This document shows, one piece after another, positions 1 through 8,170 of a stretch of 64,000 nt of DNA. The notes beneath the pieces were generated by a model. The model was not told the origin of the DNA, did no database searches, and saw nothing but the letters and a program-made list of their open reading frames with translations. Every line of letters starts with the position of its first letter. Position 1 is the first letter of the stretch. Source of the stretch: JACCZX01 sp963801035 (GTDB lineage: Bacteria; Pseudomonadota; Gammaproteobacteria; Burkholderiales; Burkholderiaceae_F). Both the position numbers and the translations under genes were made by a program. Where the stretch lies: the NCBI GenBank assembly GCA_963801035.1, contig CAWDDF010000003.1, forward strand, positions 310,001 through 374,000. Direction: 5' to 3'.

Positions 1-160
1 CGGCGATGTCCGCCATGCCCATTGGCATGCCCGGATGGCCCGAATTGGCGGCCTGTACTGCATCCATCGCCAGCGCGCGAATGGCGTTTGCCATCATCGT
101 CACCGGCATTTCGGCTAAAGCAGAAGGCGCGCCGTCTTTATCCTTTAACCGGTCGTTCAT
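1..160 (-). CDS. tkt: Transketolase, N-terminal fragment (runs off the left edge)
   Basis: Only about the first 53 codons are inside the window; the gene continues leftward beyond base 1. The fragment contains ANAIRALAMDAVQAANSGHP and then GMPMGMADIA, the hallmark N-terminal thiamine-diphosphate region of transketolase, which moves two-carbon units between sugar phosphates in the pentose phosphate and Calvin pathways. I took the ATG at 160; a second in-frame ATG at 109 (peptide MPVTMMANAI) fits the family's usual N-terminus nearly as well, and neither has a clear Shine-Dalgarno. It is divergent from the polyamine gene at 589. Family identity is secure; the exact start is not. Confidence 0.9.
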   Translation of the reverse strand, partial: MNDRLKDKDGAPSALAEMPVTMMANAIRALAMDAVQAANSGHPGMPMGMADIA

Positions 161-588
161 TGGTGCCACGGCTGCAAAGCACGAAATGGTATCAAAGCGA
201 CTGAGTTCGCCCGCAGGCGCGTCACTTGCAATGTGACGCTGCAACTCCATTTGAGAGCGCAGCGCTCAGTGAATGCCGGGTGCTGGTTGATAAGTTCGCG
301 GCTAATTTCAGATATGATTCGCCGCTTTTCCAAATTCGATTCGGACCCAAAGGAAGCAACGGGCGCCAGACCTCAGTTACGCAAATAAGCGCAGTTTTTT
401 GCGAACGAGCGAAGGCAACGAGCCGTTAGGCAGCACTCCCGTCATAGCCAGCAGGGCAGCATTGGGGGAAGTTTTCCCTTGTGTTGCATGACTCACACGC
501 CGCGCCACAGCGCGTGAGTCCCGGATCGTGGGGTTGCGACGCAAGTCGCGCTTCAGGTCGATTAGGGCGGACCTGCTGGGGGACGAAG
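161..588. promoter_or_regulatory. Divergent intergenic region between tkt and speDE with two dyads
   Basis: This 428-bp gap separates two divergently transcribed genes and should carry both promoters. It holds a dyad at 219-239 with perfect 7-bp arms GCGTCAC and GTGACGC around a 7-base centre, and a compact one at 255-267 (GAGCGC-A-GCGCTC). A small hairpin with a GCAA loop (GCGAC/GTCGC) lies near 537-550 in the speDE leader. The dyads look like regulator binding sites, but I do not recognise the regulator. No convincing -35/-10 pair was found and no gene is evident. Confidence 0.35.
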
Positions 589-1908
589 ATGAATGGCCTT
601 CACCTGACTGGCGATCTGTTCGACTGCAGCTGTAGCGCAGCGCTTTTAACGGATCTCGAGACACTTTCCACGACTTGCCGCGACGCGACGAACGAGTCGA
701 AGCTGACGATCGTCGATCAGGCATGGCATCGATTTCCGGAATGGAATAGCGAGCCCGGTGGCATTACCGGGACAGTCTTGCTGGCCGAATCGCACTTGGC
801 GATTCACACATGGCCCGAGCGAAGTGGCGTAACCCTCGATGTCTATGTCTGCAACTTCACCGATGACAACACCGGCAAGGCAGAGCAGCTGTTCGAAGCG
901 CTGATGCTCGCTTTCAGGCCGAAGAGCCATGTCGTCAATCGCATTACGCGCGGCGATCTGGCCGCCGGCATGGATGGCCCGTCGGCAAGTGAGCCGGACG
1001 CAGCCGTCAAAGGCGAATTGATTTTCGACTGGCTCAATGCGAATTCCGGTTATGGCACAACGTCCACGAAAACCTTGGCGCAGATCCAGTCGCCGTATCA
1101 GAAGGTCGAGGTCTTCGACACGCGGCAGTTCGGCAAACTCTTTCGGCTCGACGGACGCATGATGACGTCGGAGGCGGACGAGTTCTTCTATCACGAGTGC
1201 ATGACGCACCCGGCTGCGCTCTCGCATCCGAATCCGGAGTCGATTTTGGTCATCGGCGGCGGCGACGGGGGATCATCGGAAGAACTACTGAAGCATCCAA
1301 GCGTCAAGCGCATCGTGATGGCGGAGCTCGATCCCGTCGTGATTGACGTATCGAAGAAGTGGCTTCGTTCAATCCATAAGGATGTCTTCGACGATCCGCG
1401 GCTCGAGGTGTCGATTGGCGACGGGTTCGAGTTCGTTAAGTCAACGACCGAGCGATTCGACTTGATCGTGCTCGACCTGACCGATCCCGATACGCCCGCA
1501 TTTCACTTGTACTCCGAGCAGTTCTTCAGGATGTGCCAGCGCATTCTGCGGCCAGGTGGCATGTTGACTCTGCATCTTGGTTCGCCGGTTTATCAGGCCG
1601 AAACCGTGCGAAAAAATGCAGCCAACTTGCGCAACGTGTTTCGCCACGTCGCGCCGATGTCGCTGTTTGTACCGCTCTACGGTTCTTTATGGTGCCTCGC
1701 GGTTGCAAGCGACACGGTCGATCCGCGCGCGACTACTGCGGATGTTGTCGCTCAGCGCATTAACGAGCGGCAAGTAAGCGACTTGCGTTACTACCATCCG
1801 GCGCTGCATTCAGCGCTGTTTGCTCTGCCGGTGTTCGTACAGGACTTGGTGCAGCCAAAAGTGGCGGCTCAGGAGCCAGGGCGCGTCGCTCAGCTGCAAG
1901 CGGCCTAG
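589..1908 (+). CDS. speDE: Bifunctional AdoMet decarboxylase (SpeD) / spermidine synthase (SpeE) fusion
   Basis: A 439-residue protein joining two enzymes of spermidine synthesis. Residues 1 to about 125 are a prokaryotic SpeD proenzyme: the segment TGTVLLAESHLAIHTWPE holds the Glu-Ser-His cleavage site (Ser68), whose self-cleavage would make the pyruvoyl cofactor, and Cys88 in DVYVCNF matches the catalytic cysteine. From about residue 150 on is a SpeE aminopropyltransferase: EADEFFYHECMTHPA, the AdoMet-binding GGGDGG, and LDLTDPD with the catalytic Asp region. The first half would make decarboxylated AdoMet and the second transfer its aminopropyl group to putrescine. The ATG at 589 follows GGGGGA at good spacing; an upstream in-frame extension to 481 looks non-coding. 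rsmE follows after 21 bp. Confidence 0.92.
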   Translation: MNGLHLTGDLFDCSCSAALLTDLETLSTTCRDATNESKLTIVDQAWHRFPEWNSEPGGITGTVLLAESHLAIHTWPERSGVTLDVYVCNFTDDNTGKAEQLFEALMLAFRPKSHVVNRITRGDLAAGMDGPSASEPDAAVKGELIFDWLNANSGYGTTSTKTLAQIQSPYQKVEVFDTRQFGKLFRLDGRMMTSEADEFFYHECMTHPAALSHPNPESILVIGGGDGGSSEELLKHPSVKRIVMAELDPVVIDVSKKWLRSIHKDVFDDPRLEVSIGDGFEFVKSTTERFDLIVLDLTDPDTPAFHLYSEQFFRMCQRILRPGGMLTLHLGSPVYQAETVRKNAANLRNVFRHVAPMSLFVPLYGSLWCLAVASDTVDPRATTADVVAQRINERQVSDLRYYHPALHSALFALPVFVQDLVQPKVAAQEPGRVAQLQAA

Positions 1909-1929
1909 CGCTTAGCAAATTTTCCACGC

Positions 1930-2661
1930 ATGAGAGCGGCGCGCTTTTTTGTTGACGAGCCGCTCGAAGTTAATACAAAGGTCGCGCTACCCGAACGGAT
2001 CGCACATCACGCCGTGCGCGTGCTCCGCCTGCGCGACGCCGATTCGATCGTGCTGTTCAACGGTACCGGTGGTGAGTTCGGGGCGCGGCTCTCCGTAAGC
2101 GGATCGCACGCGCACGCGCTCGTCGACACGTTTTCCGCCGTAGAGCGTGAAGCGCCTCTTCGTCTGACGCTGGTTCAGTCATGGGTTGCAGCCGACAAGC
2201 TCGATTGGATCATCGAGAAAGCCGTCGAGCTCGGCGTTCATTCGATCTTGCTGGCGCCCGCTCAACGTTCGGTTGTGCGTATCGCCGGCGACCGATTGAA
2301 CAAGAAGGTCGATCGTCTCCGTGAGTTGATCGTAGCCGCGTGTGCTCAATGCGGACGCAACCGCATTCCAAGTATCGAAGCGGGCCCAACTCTCGCCGCG
2401 TCGTTACAGACGGCACTCTCCGGCGACATGCGTGGAATCCTGCTGCACCCCGAGGCTGAATTACCTCTGGTAAGGGCTCCGTTGAGCAATGGCGTTGCAG
2501 TAGCAGTCGGGCCCGAAGGTGGCTTCGACGACGAGGAACTGGCGTTGGCGCGCCGGCTTCGCTATGGCGTGTACTGCATTGGACCGCGAGTGCTGCGTAC
2601 CGAAACCGCAGGGCTCGCTGCGCTAGCGGCGCTGCAGGCGATTGCCGGCGATTTCTGCTAA
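1930..2661 (+). CDS. rsmE: 16S rRNA (uracil-1498-N3)-methyltransferase RsmE
   Basis: A 243-residue SPOUT-family methyltransferase expected to methylate U1498 of 16S rRNA in the assembled 30S subunit using AdoMet. Visible signatures are the N-terminal PUA-like start RAARFFVDEPL, HHAVRVLRLRDAD, and the C-terminal knot with VGPEGGFDDEEL followed by GPRVLRTETAGLAALAALQ, which binds AdoMet. Length is normal for the family. It lies 21 bp after speDE and is probably co-transcribed. Its TAA stop overlaps the stop of the convergent maeB by four bases, so there is no room for an intergenic terminator. Confidence 0.95.
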   Translation: MRAARFFVDEPLEVNTKVALPERIAHHAVRVLRLRDADSIVLFNGTGGEFGARLSVSGSHAHALVDTFSAVEREAPLRLTLVQSWVAADKLDWIIEKAVELGVHSILLAPAQRSVVRIAGDRLNKKVDRLRELIVAACAQCGRNRIPSIEAGPTLAASLQTALSGDMRGILLHPEAELPLVRAPLSNGVAVAVGPEGGFDDEELALARRLRYGVYCIGPRVLRTETAGLAALAALQAIAGDFC

Positions 2662-4973
2662 AGCAGCTCGGCCTGCCTAACCGAGTTAGCTTCGAGCACC
2701 GTCACAGCCGTCATGTTGACGATGCGACGTACTGTTGCCGCAGGCGTCAGGATGTTCGCCGGTTTGGCGACACCGAGCAGCATGGGGCCGATCGCGATGT
2801 TGTTGCCGGCTGTTGCCTTCAGCAGGTTGTACGAAATGTTTGCGGCATCGAGCGTCGGGCACACCAGCAAATTGGCGTCGCCGGTCACTGTCGAAAACGG
2901 CATGATCGATTTGCGAATCGCGTCATCGACCGCGCAGTCGGCGTGCATTTCGCCGTCGACTTCGAGGTCCGGTGCGAGCTGACGAATCAGCGCCAACGCT
3001 TCGCGCATCTTCACTGCCGACGGCGCGTCGCTCGAGCCAAAGTTGGAATGCGAAACTAGCGCTGCACGCGGCGCGATTCCCATGCGCCTCAGCTGTTCTG
3101 CAGCGAGGACTGTGATTTCCGCCACCTGCTCCGCTGTCGGATCGAGGTTGACCGCCGTATCGACCAGCGCTAATTGCCGTCCCGGCACCATCAGAATATT
3201 CATTGCCGCGTAAACGTTCGCACCCGGGCTGTGTCCAATGACCTGATCGATGTACGTCAGATGCGGCCCGTGCGTGCCGAACGTGCCACAGAGCATGCCG
3301 TCGGCATCGCCCTTGTACATCATCATCGCGCCGATCAACGTCAGTCGCCGGCGCATTTCGATTTTTGCGTACTGTTGCGTCACGCCCTTGCGTGCAGCAA
3401 GGCGATGATAGGTTTCCCAGTAGTCGCGATAGCGGTTGTCGAACTCCGGATTGATCAGTTCGAAATCGACGTCCGGCCGCATACGAAGTCCGAAGCGCTC
3501 CAGACGCTTGGTGATAACCGCTGGCCGCCCGATCAGAATTGGCTTGGCCAACTGCTCGTCGATCACGACCTGCACTGCGCGCAGCACTCTTTCTTCTTCG
3601 CCTTCGGCAAACACGATGCGCGACTTGCCGCCACCGGCATGCGCATTCTTCGCGATCGCAAAGATCGGCTTCATGAACGTGCCGGAGTGATAGACGAACT
3701 GTTGCAGCTGATCGCGATACGCCTGAATGTCGTCGATCGGCCGCGTGGCAACACCGCTCGCCATCGCGGCCTGAGCGACGGCAGGTGCGATGCGCGTAAT
3801 CAGCCGCGGATCGAACGGCTTGGGAATCAGATACTCGGGGCCGAAGCTGACATCGGCGACGCCATACGCGGACGCGACGATGTCGCTTTGCTCTTCACGA
3901 GCCAGGCCGGCAAGCGCTCGCACGGCCGCGGTCTCCATGGCAGTCGTGATCGTCGTCGCGCCGACGTCAAGTGCTCCGCGAAAAATGAACGGAAAGCACA
4001 ACACGTTATTCACCTGATTGACGTAATCAGAGCGTCCCGTTGCAATGATGGCGTCGTCGCGTACCGCCTTCACCTGTTCCGGCATGATTTCCGGCGTCGG
4101 ATTTGCGAGCGCAAGAATCAACGGACGCTTCGCCATTTTCTTCACCATCTCCGGCTTCAGCACTCCTGCCGCCGATAGGCCCAGAAAAATGTCCGCCCCT
4201 TCTATTACATCGCCTAGCTTGCGAAGCGACGTCGCTTGCGCGAAGCGCGCCTTGTCGTCGTCCATCAACGCCTTGCGGCCCTGATAGACGACGCCTTCGA
4301 TATCGGTAACCCAGATGTTTTCGCGCGGCAACCCCAGCTCGACCAGCAACTGCAGACACGCAAGAGCTGCGGCGCCGGCGCCACTGGTCACGAGCTTGAC
4401 CTTCTTGATGTCCTTGCCGACGACACTCAGACCATTTAATACGGCGGCTCCGACAATGATTGCAGTGCCATGCTGATCGTCATGAAACACCGGAATCTTC
4501 ATCCGGTCGCGCAACGTGCGCTCGATGTAGAAACATTCGGGCGCCTTGATATCCTCCAGATTGATGCCCCCGAACGTCGGTTCGAGTGCGGCAATAATTT
4601 CTATCAGCTTGTCGGGATCGAGCTCGTTGACCTCGATGTCGAACACGTCGATGCCGGCGAACTTTTTGAACAACACCGCCTTGCCTTCCATCACGGGCTT
4701 CGCAGCTAACGGCCCTATCGCACCGAGGCCCAGTACTGCCGTGCCATTGGTGACGACTCCCACCAGATTGGCACGCGCGGTGTAGCGCGACGCCGTCGCA
4801 GGATCGGATCGGATGGCCTCACAGGCCGCCGCCACGCCCGGCGAGTACGCCAGCGCGAGATCGCGCTGGTTCACCAACTGTTTGGTGGGTGTGACGGAGA
4901 TTTTTCCCGGCTGCGGCTTCTCGTGATATTCGAGAGCGGCGCGCTTCAGATCAGCTTGATCTTCGGTCGACAT
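2658..4973 (-). CDS. maeB: NADP-dependent malic enzyme with phosphotransacetylase-like domain
   Basis: A 771-residue MaeB-type malic enzyme, which decarboxylates malate to pyruvate while reducing NADP. Residues 1 to about 425 are the malic enzyme domain (LALAYSPGVAAACEAI, VLGLGAIGPLAAKPVMEGK, VFHDDQHGTAIIVGAA, and the nucleotide-binding VTSGAGAAALACL). The remainder resembles phosphate acetyltransferase (RIVFAEGEEERVLRA, GPMLLGVAKPANILT), which in this family is usually regulatory, responding to acetyl-CoA, rather than catalytic. It faces rsmE tail to tail with a four-base overlap. The start is an ATG with no competing upstream codon. It links the TCA cycle to pyruvate and NADPH supply. Confidence 0.95.
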   Translation of the reverse strand: MSTEDQADLKRAALEYHEKPQPGKISVTPTKQLVNQRDLALAYSPGVAAACEAIRSDPATASRYTARANLVGVVTNGTAVLGLGAIGPLAAKPVMEGKAVLFKKFAGIDVFDIEVNELDPDKLIEIIAALEPTFGGINLEDIKAPECFYIERTLRDRMKIPVFHDDQHGTAIIVGAAVLNGLSVVGKDIKKVKLVTSGAGAAALACLQLLVELGLPRENIWVTDIEGVVYQGRKALMDDDKARFAQATSLRKLGDVIEGADIFLGLSAAGVLKPEMVKKMAKRPLILALANPTPEIMPEQVKAVRDDAIIATGRSDYVNQVNNVLCFPFIFRGALDVGATTITTAMETAAVRALAGLAREEQSDIVASAYGVADVSFGPEYLIPKPFDPRLITRIAPAVAQAAMASGVATRPIDDIQAYRDQLQQFVYHSGTFMKPIFAIAKNAHAGGGKSRIVFAEGEEERVLRAVQVVIDEQLAKPILIGRPAVITKRLERFGLRMRPDVDFELINPEFDNRYRDYWETYHRLAARKGVTQQYAKIEMRRRLTLIGAMMMYKGDADGMLCGTFGTHGPHLTYIDQVIGHSPGANVYAAMNILMVPGRQLALVDTAVNLDPTAEQVAEITVLAAEQLRRMGIAPRAALVSHSNFGSSDAPSAVKMREALALIRQLAPDLEVDGEMHADCAVDDAIRKSIMPFSTVTGDANLLVCPTLDAANISYNLLKATAGNNIAIGPMLLGVAKPANILTPAATVRRIVNMTAVTVLEANSVRQAELL

Positions 4974-5069
4974 GGCGGAAGAGCGTGGGCACCCCGGAAA
5001 CGAAGCCGCGATTATCCTCGCGCACGCCTCCGGTGCCCGCTACGCGCTCACCGATGAAGCGCAAAATAA

Positions 5070-5990
5070 TTAAACGGAGTGTTCGGGCACTGCGGGGAAA
5101 AGCTGCGCTTCGCCGCTGGATGGACCAGTCGGTGTAGCTTCCGGGGACTCGAGAGGCGTACTAATCGCGGCGTTGACTGGCAGCGTCGCAGGTTTCTCCG
5201 CGGCCGGCGCAGGTACGGCCGCAGCGCGAACCGCAGCGGCCAGAGCCGCGTCAACTTTCCCTGTCGCCGCCATCTGCAGCCGAGCGCGCTCGCCCAATAC
5301 ACGGGCGCCATAGCCTCCGTCGTCGTCCATGTTGCCGGCGCCTACGTACAACTGCAAACCGCGCTCGACCGATCCGCCGCGCGAAATCAGCTCATGCAAT
5401 ATCGAAGCGCCCACTTTCATATTAGCTACCGGGTCGAGTGCCGCGATTTCCCCCCCATGCGGCTCAAAGCGCCGGGCGTGAACGCGTGTCATCACCTGCA
5501 TCAGGCCCTGGGCTCCCATTGCGCTTTCGGCGAACGGGTTGAGACTCGACTCAATTGCCACGACAGACAGAATCAACAGGGGATCGAGGTTTTTTTCACG
5601 GCCTAATTGAAACGCTGTCGACACCAGCATTCGCACGGCCCCGTCGGCCACCCGATAGCGGCGGGCGAGATATTGCGCCACCCTCTTCTGCTGCGCATCT
5701 TCGGCGGTACGTCCGCGCTCATCCCGCGCGTCGGTACTGCTGCCGGTTGCGACGACTTCGGCCGGAGTCGAATCGGTGGTTGACAGGCGCGATTCGAGCA
5801 TCGAGCGGGCCTCCTCGCTGCTGAGCAGTATGCCCGCAGCCAGTAGCGCGGCAGTGCCGACCACCATCACCAGCAGGCGGGTCGTTGAGAGGGCGCCATG
5901 CGCGATATCGATCACAAACGTGATCGACGCGGCGAGAGCCGGCCCGATAAACGCAACGTTTCGCAGCGCATAATTCGAAGTGTTAGCCAA
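5070..5990 (-). CDS. Membrane-anchored lytic transglycosylase, SLT domain
   Basis: A 306-residue protein. The TTG at 5990 is chosen because a strong Shine-Dalgarno AAGGAG (6003-5998) sits seven bases upstream; an in-frame ATG at 6083 would add 31 basic residues without such a site. Near the N-terminus are two hydrophobic stretches (around VAFIGPALAASITFVI and LLVMVVGTAALLAAGILL), indicating an inner-membrane anchor. The SLT-type lysozyme fold follows: LLILSVVAIESSLNPFAES with the catalytic Glu, then GAQGLMQVM. The C-terminal 60 residues are Ala/Pro-rich and look disordered. The family cleaves the MurNAc-GlcNAc bond to leave 1,6-anhydro ends, which AmpD (this window) helps recycle. Substrate context is inferred. 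Confidence 0.88.
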   Translation of the reverse strand: MANTSNYALRNVAFIGPALAASITFVIDIAHGALSTTRLLVMVVGTAALLAAGILLSSEEARSMLESRLSTTDSTPAEVVATGSSTDARDERGRTAEDAQQKRVAQYLARRYRVADGAVRMLVSTAFQLGREKNLDPLLILSVVAIESSLNPFAESAMGAQGLMQVMTRVHARRFEPHGGEIAALDPVANMKVGASILHELISRGGSVERGLQLYVGAGNMDDDGGYGARVLGERARLQMAATGKVDAALAAAVRAAAVPAPAAEKPATLPVNAAISTPLESPEATPTGPSSGEAQLFPAVPEHSV

Positions 5991-6354
5991 GTCGTGTCTC
6001 CTTCTGCCCCAGCGCCCCCAATTTGTCCTGGAGGTCGATCTACAGATTCGAACTTTGACCGGATCGTTTGCCGTCCCGGCCACTTAACTCCTCACGAGCT
6101 TCCGGCTCGCCGAGGTTTGTCTTGCAGCGGCGGCCGCCATCCAAGAGCAACGTCGAGAAAGAGCAACGTCGGGGCCCGCGCCGGCCAAACGCTTATCTTT
6201 CCGCCGCAGCGCGAATGTTGCAACGCACGCGCTACGAGCTACGGCTAAACGGCTGGTCGAATTCTAGGTGCCAATAGGGCTTGGTCAAGCAAGCATTCCT
6301 TCTAAATAAAGTTGAACTTTGATCGGACGCCGACATACGGAGGGAACCCGGCAG
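5991..6354. promoter_or_regulatory. Intergenic region upstream of the ubiD operon
   Basis: No established gene lies here. A weak sigma70-like promoter for the rightward genes is possible: TTGGTC (6281-6286), 16-bp spacer, TAAATA (6303-6308). A short imperfect tandem duplication of AGAGCAACGTCG occurs around 6144-6171. GGAGGGA at 6339-6345 precedes a short reading frame at 6355. Confidence 0.3.
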
Positions 6355-6468
6355 ATGAATCTGAAAAAGATGATCAAAATCAGATGCATGCGCGGGTATT
6401 CGTGCACCAGAGTGGATACTTACTCCTGGTTCTTCCGTTCGTCGTTTGTGTGCCCGGGCGCCGTATGA
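6355..6468 (+). CDS. Possible 37-residue leader ORF coupled to ubiD
   Basis: A short frame starting ATG-AAT-CTG-AAA-AAG at 6355, with GGAGG 11 bases upstream and its TGA stop overlapping the ubiD ATG as ATGA. The predicted peptide begins MNLKKMIKIRCMRGYSC and contains three cysteines and several aromatic residues; I do not recognise it. The ubiD start itself has no good Shine-Dalgarno, so translation of this leader could deliver ribosomes to ubiD. It may equally be chance. It could be a regulatory leader peptide or a small protein. Confidence 0.35.
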   Translation: MNLKKMIKIRCMRGYSCTRVDTYSWFFRSSFVCPGAV

Positions 6469-7952
6469 AATATGCCGACTTGCGCGACTTTGTGGCACAG
6501 CTGGAAGCAGTCGGCGAGCTGAAGCGCATTTCTTGCGAGATTTCACCCCGCCTGGAGATGACCGAGATCTGTGAGCGGACGCTGCGCGCAGGTGGCCCGG
6601 CGTTGTTATTTGAACGTCCGACCGGGGCGCAGATGCCGGTGCTCGGCAATCTGTTCGGTACACCGCAGCGGGTCGCATTGGCGATGGGAGCGAAAAATGT
6701 CGCGGCGCTACGCGACGTCGGCGAACTATTGGCAGCGCTAAAGGAACCCGAGCCACCGAGCGGATTCCGTGACGCTATTAGTAAGGTGGCGACGCTAAAA
6801 AGCGCGCTGTGGGATATGGCGCCGCGTGAAGTCCGAAACGCTCCCTGCCAAGCCGTTGTCTGGGAAGGAAGCGACGTTGATCTTGCCCGGCTTCCGGTTC
6901 AGCTTTGCTGGCCCGGGGATGCATCGCCGCTGATTACCTGGGGTTTGGTAGTGACCCGTGGCGTACATAAAAGACGCCAAAATCTGGGTATCTACCGGCA
7001 ACAGGTCCTAACTTTCAATAAAGTCATCATGCGGTGGTTGCCGCATCGAGGCGGTGCACTGGATTTCCGAGACCATGCGTTGGCGTATCCGGGTAAGCCG
7101 TTCCCAATCGCGGTCGCGCTCGGCGCCGACCCCGCCACGACTTTGGGCGCCGTGACTCCGGTGCCGGACAGCCTGTCGGAATACCAGTTCGCTGGGCTAT
7201 TGCGCGGGGCCAAAACACAGATCACTAAGTGCATCGGCAGCGAGCTGCAAGTTCCAGCAACTTCCGAGATCGTGCTCGAAGGCTCTATACAGCCAGACAG
7301 CAGTAATGCGACCGGATATGAGATGGCGCTTGAGGGCCCGTTCGGAGACCACACTGGCTATTACAACGAGCGTGAATGGTTTCCGGTGCTGACGATCGAT
7401 CGCATCACGATGCGCCACGACCCCATTTATCACTCCACCTATACCGGAAAGCCGCCCGATGAGCCGTCGGTCCTGGGCGTCGCGCTGAATGAAGTATTCG
7501 TTCCGCTGCTCCGTCGCACCTTCCCCGAGATAACCGATTTCTATTTACCTGCGGAAGGGTGCAGCTACCGAATGGCGGTCGTGTCTATTCGGAAGCAATA
7601 CGCCGGCCACGCGAAGCGCGTGATGTTCGGTGTGTGGAGTTTTTTGCGCCAGTTCATGTACACCAAGTTCATCGTCGTGACCGACGACGACATCAACGTG
7701 CGTGACTGGAAGGAGGTGATCTGGGCAATTACGACGCGCGTCGACCCGGTGCGCGACACGCTCTTGATCGACAACACTCCGATCGATTATCTTGATTTCG
7801 CTTCACCTGTGGCTGGGCTCGGCGGCAAGATGGGTATCGACGCTACCAACAAGTGGTCGGGGGAAACTCAGCGCGAGTGGGGCAGACCTATCGTGATGGA
7901 CCCTGCCGTCAAGGCGAGGGTCGACGCGATCTGGGACCAACTGGGAATATAA
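6465..7952 (+). CDS. ubiD: UbiD 3-octaprenyl-4-hydroxybenzoate carboxy-lyase
   Basis: A 495-residue UbiD-family decarboxylase, using prenylated FMN to decarboxylate the polyprenyl-hydroxybenzoate intermediate of ubiquinone synthesis. The chosen start gives MKYADLRDFVAQLEAVGELK, matching the family N-terminus and its usual length (about 495). Recognisable stretches are PLITWGLVVTRG, EGPFGDHTGYYNE with the conserved acidic residues near the cofactor, and IDATNKWSGETQREWG near the C-terminus. An in-frame extension to 6312 is unlikely because it would add an atypical hydrophobic leader. A KTSC-domain gene begins three bases after the stop. The cofactor would come from a UbiX elsewhere in the genome. 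Confidence 0.94.
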   Translation: MKYADLRDFVAQLEAVGELKRISCEISPRLEMTEICERTLRAGGPALLFERPTGAQMPVLGNLFGTPQRVALAMGAKNVAALRDVGELLAALKEPEPPSGFRDAISKVATLKSALWDMAPREVRNAPCQAVVWEGSDVDLARLPVQLCWPGDASPLITWGLVVTRGVHKRRQNLGIYRQQVLTFNKVIMRWLPHRGGALDFRDHALAYPGKPFPIAVALGADPATTLGAVTPVPDSLSEYQFAGLLRGAKTQITKCIGSELQVPATSEIVLEGSIQPDSSNATGYEMALEGPFGDHTGYYNEREWFPVLTIDRITMRHDPIYHSTYTGKPPDEPSVLGVALNEVFVPLLRRTFPEITDFYLPAEGCSYRMAVVSIRKQYAGHAKRVMFGVWSFLRQFMYTKFIVVTDDDINVRDWKEVIWAITTRVDPVRDTLLIDNTPIDYLDFASPVAGLGGKMGIDATNKWSGETQREWGRPIVMDPAVKARVDAIWDQLGI

Positions 7953-7954
7953 GG

Positions 7955-8167
7955 ATGGAACGCAAACCGATTCGCCGCGGCGGCATCAAGTCTGCCGGTT
8001 ACGACCGCAACAATCGCATCCTCGAGATCGAATTCGACAACGGCTCGATCATTCAGCACACCGCCGTCGGCGAGGAGATAGCGCGGAGGTTTATTGCAAG
8101 CTCGTCACCGGCGAGCGTCTACAAAGATACGATCCAGGAAGAGTTCACCGTAAAGCGCATCAAGTGA
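7955..8167 (+). CDS. KTSC domain protein
   Basis: A 70-residue protein whose body (IKSAGYDRNNRILEIEFDNG, then RRFIASSSPASVYKDTIQEE) matches the pattern of the small KTSC domain: a Gly-Tyr-Asp start, a short hydrophobic strand, and a later Ser-Pro-Ala-Ser segment standing in for the name-giving motif. Function of the family is unknown to me; members are often linked to nucleic-acid-related proteins. The ATG at 7955 lies two bases after the ubiD stop, so it is almost certainly co-translated with ubiD, an unusual partner. It ends three bases before the convergent mgtE. Confidence 0.7.
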   Translation: MERKPIRRGGIKSAGYDRNNRILEIEFDNGSIIQHTAVGEEIARRFIASSSPASVYKDTIQEEFTVKRIK

Positions 8168-8170
8168 GGC

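Noticed and set aside
481..588. N-terminal extension of the SpeD-SpeE fusion from 481
   Set aside because: The extension is unlike SpeD N-termini, and the ATG at 589 has a good ribosome binding site and family-like start.
3174..4178. A 334-residue plus-strand frame inside maeB
   Set aside because: It is the antisense shadow of a strongly conserved malic enzyme; its composition (many His, Arg) is typical of such shadows.
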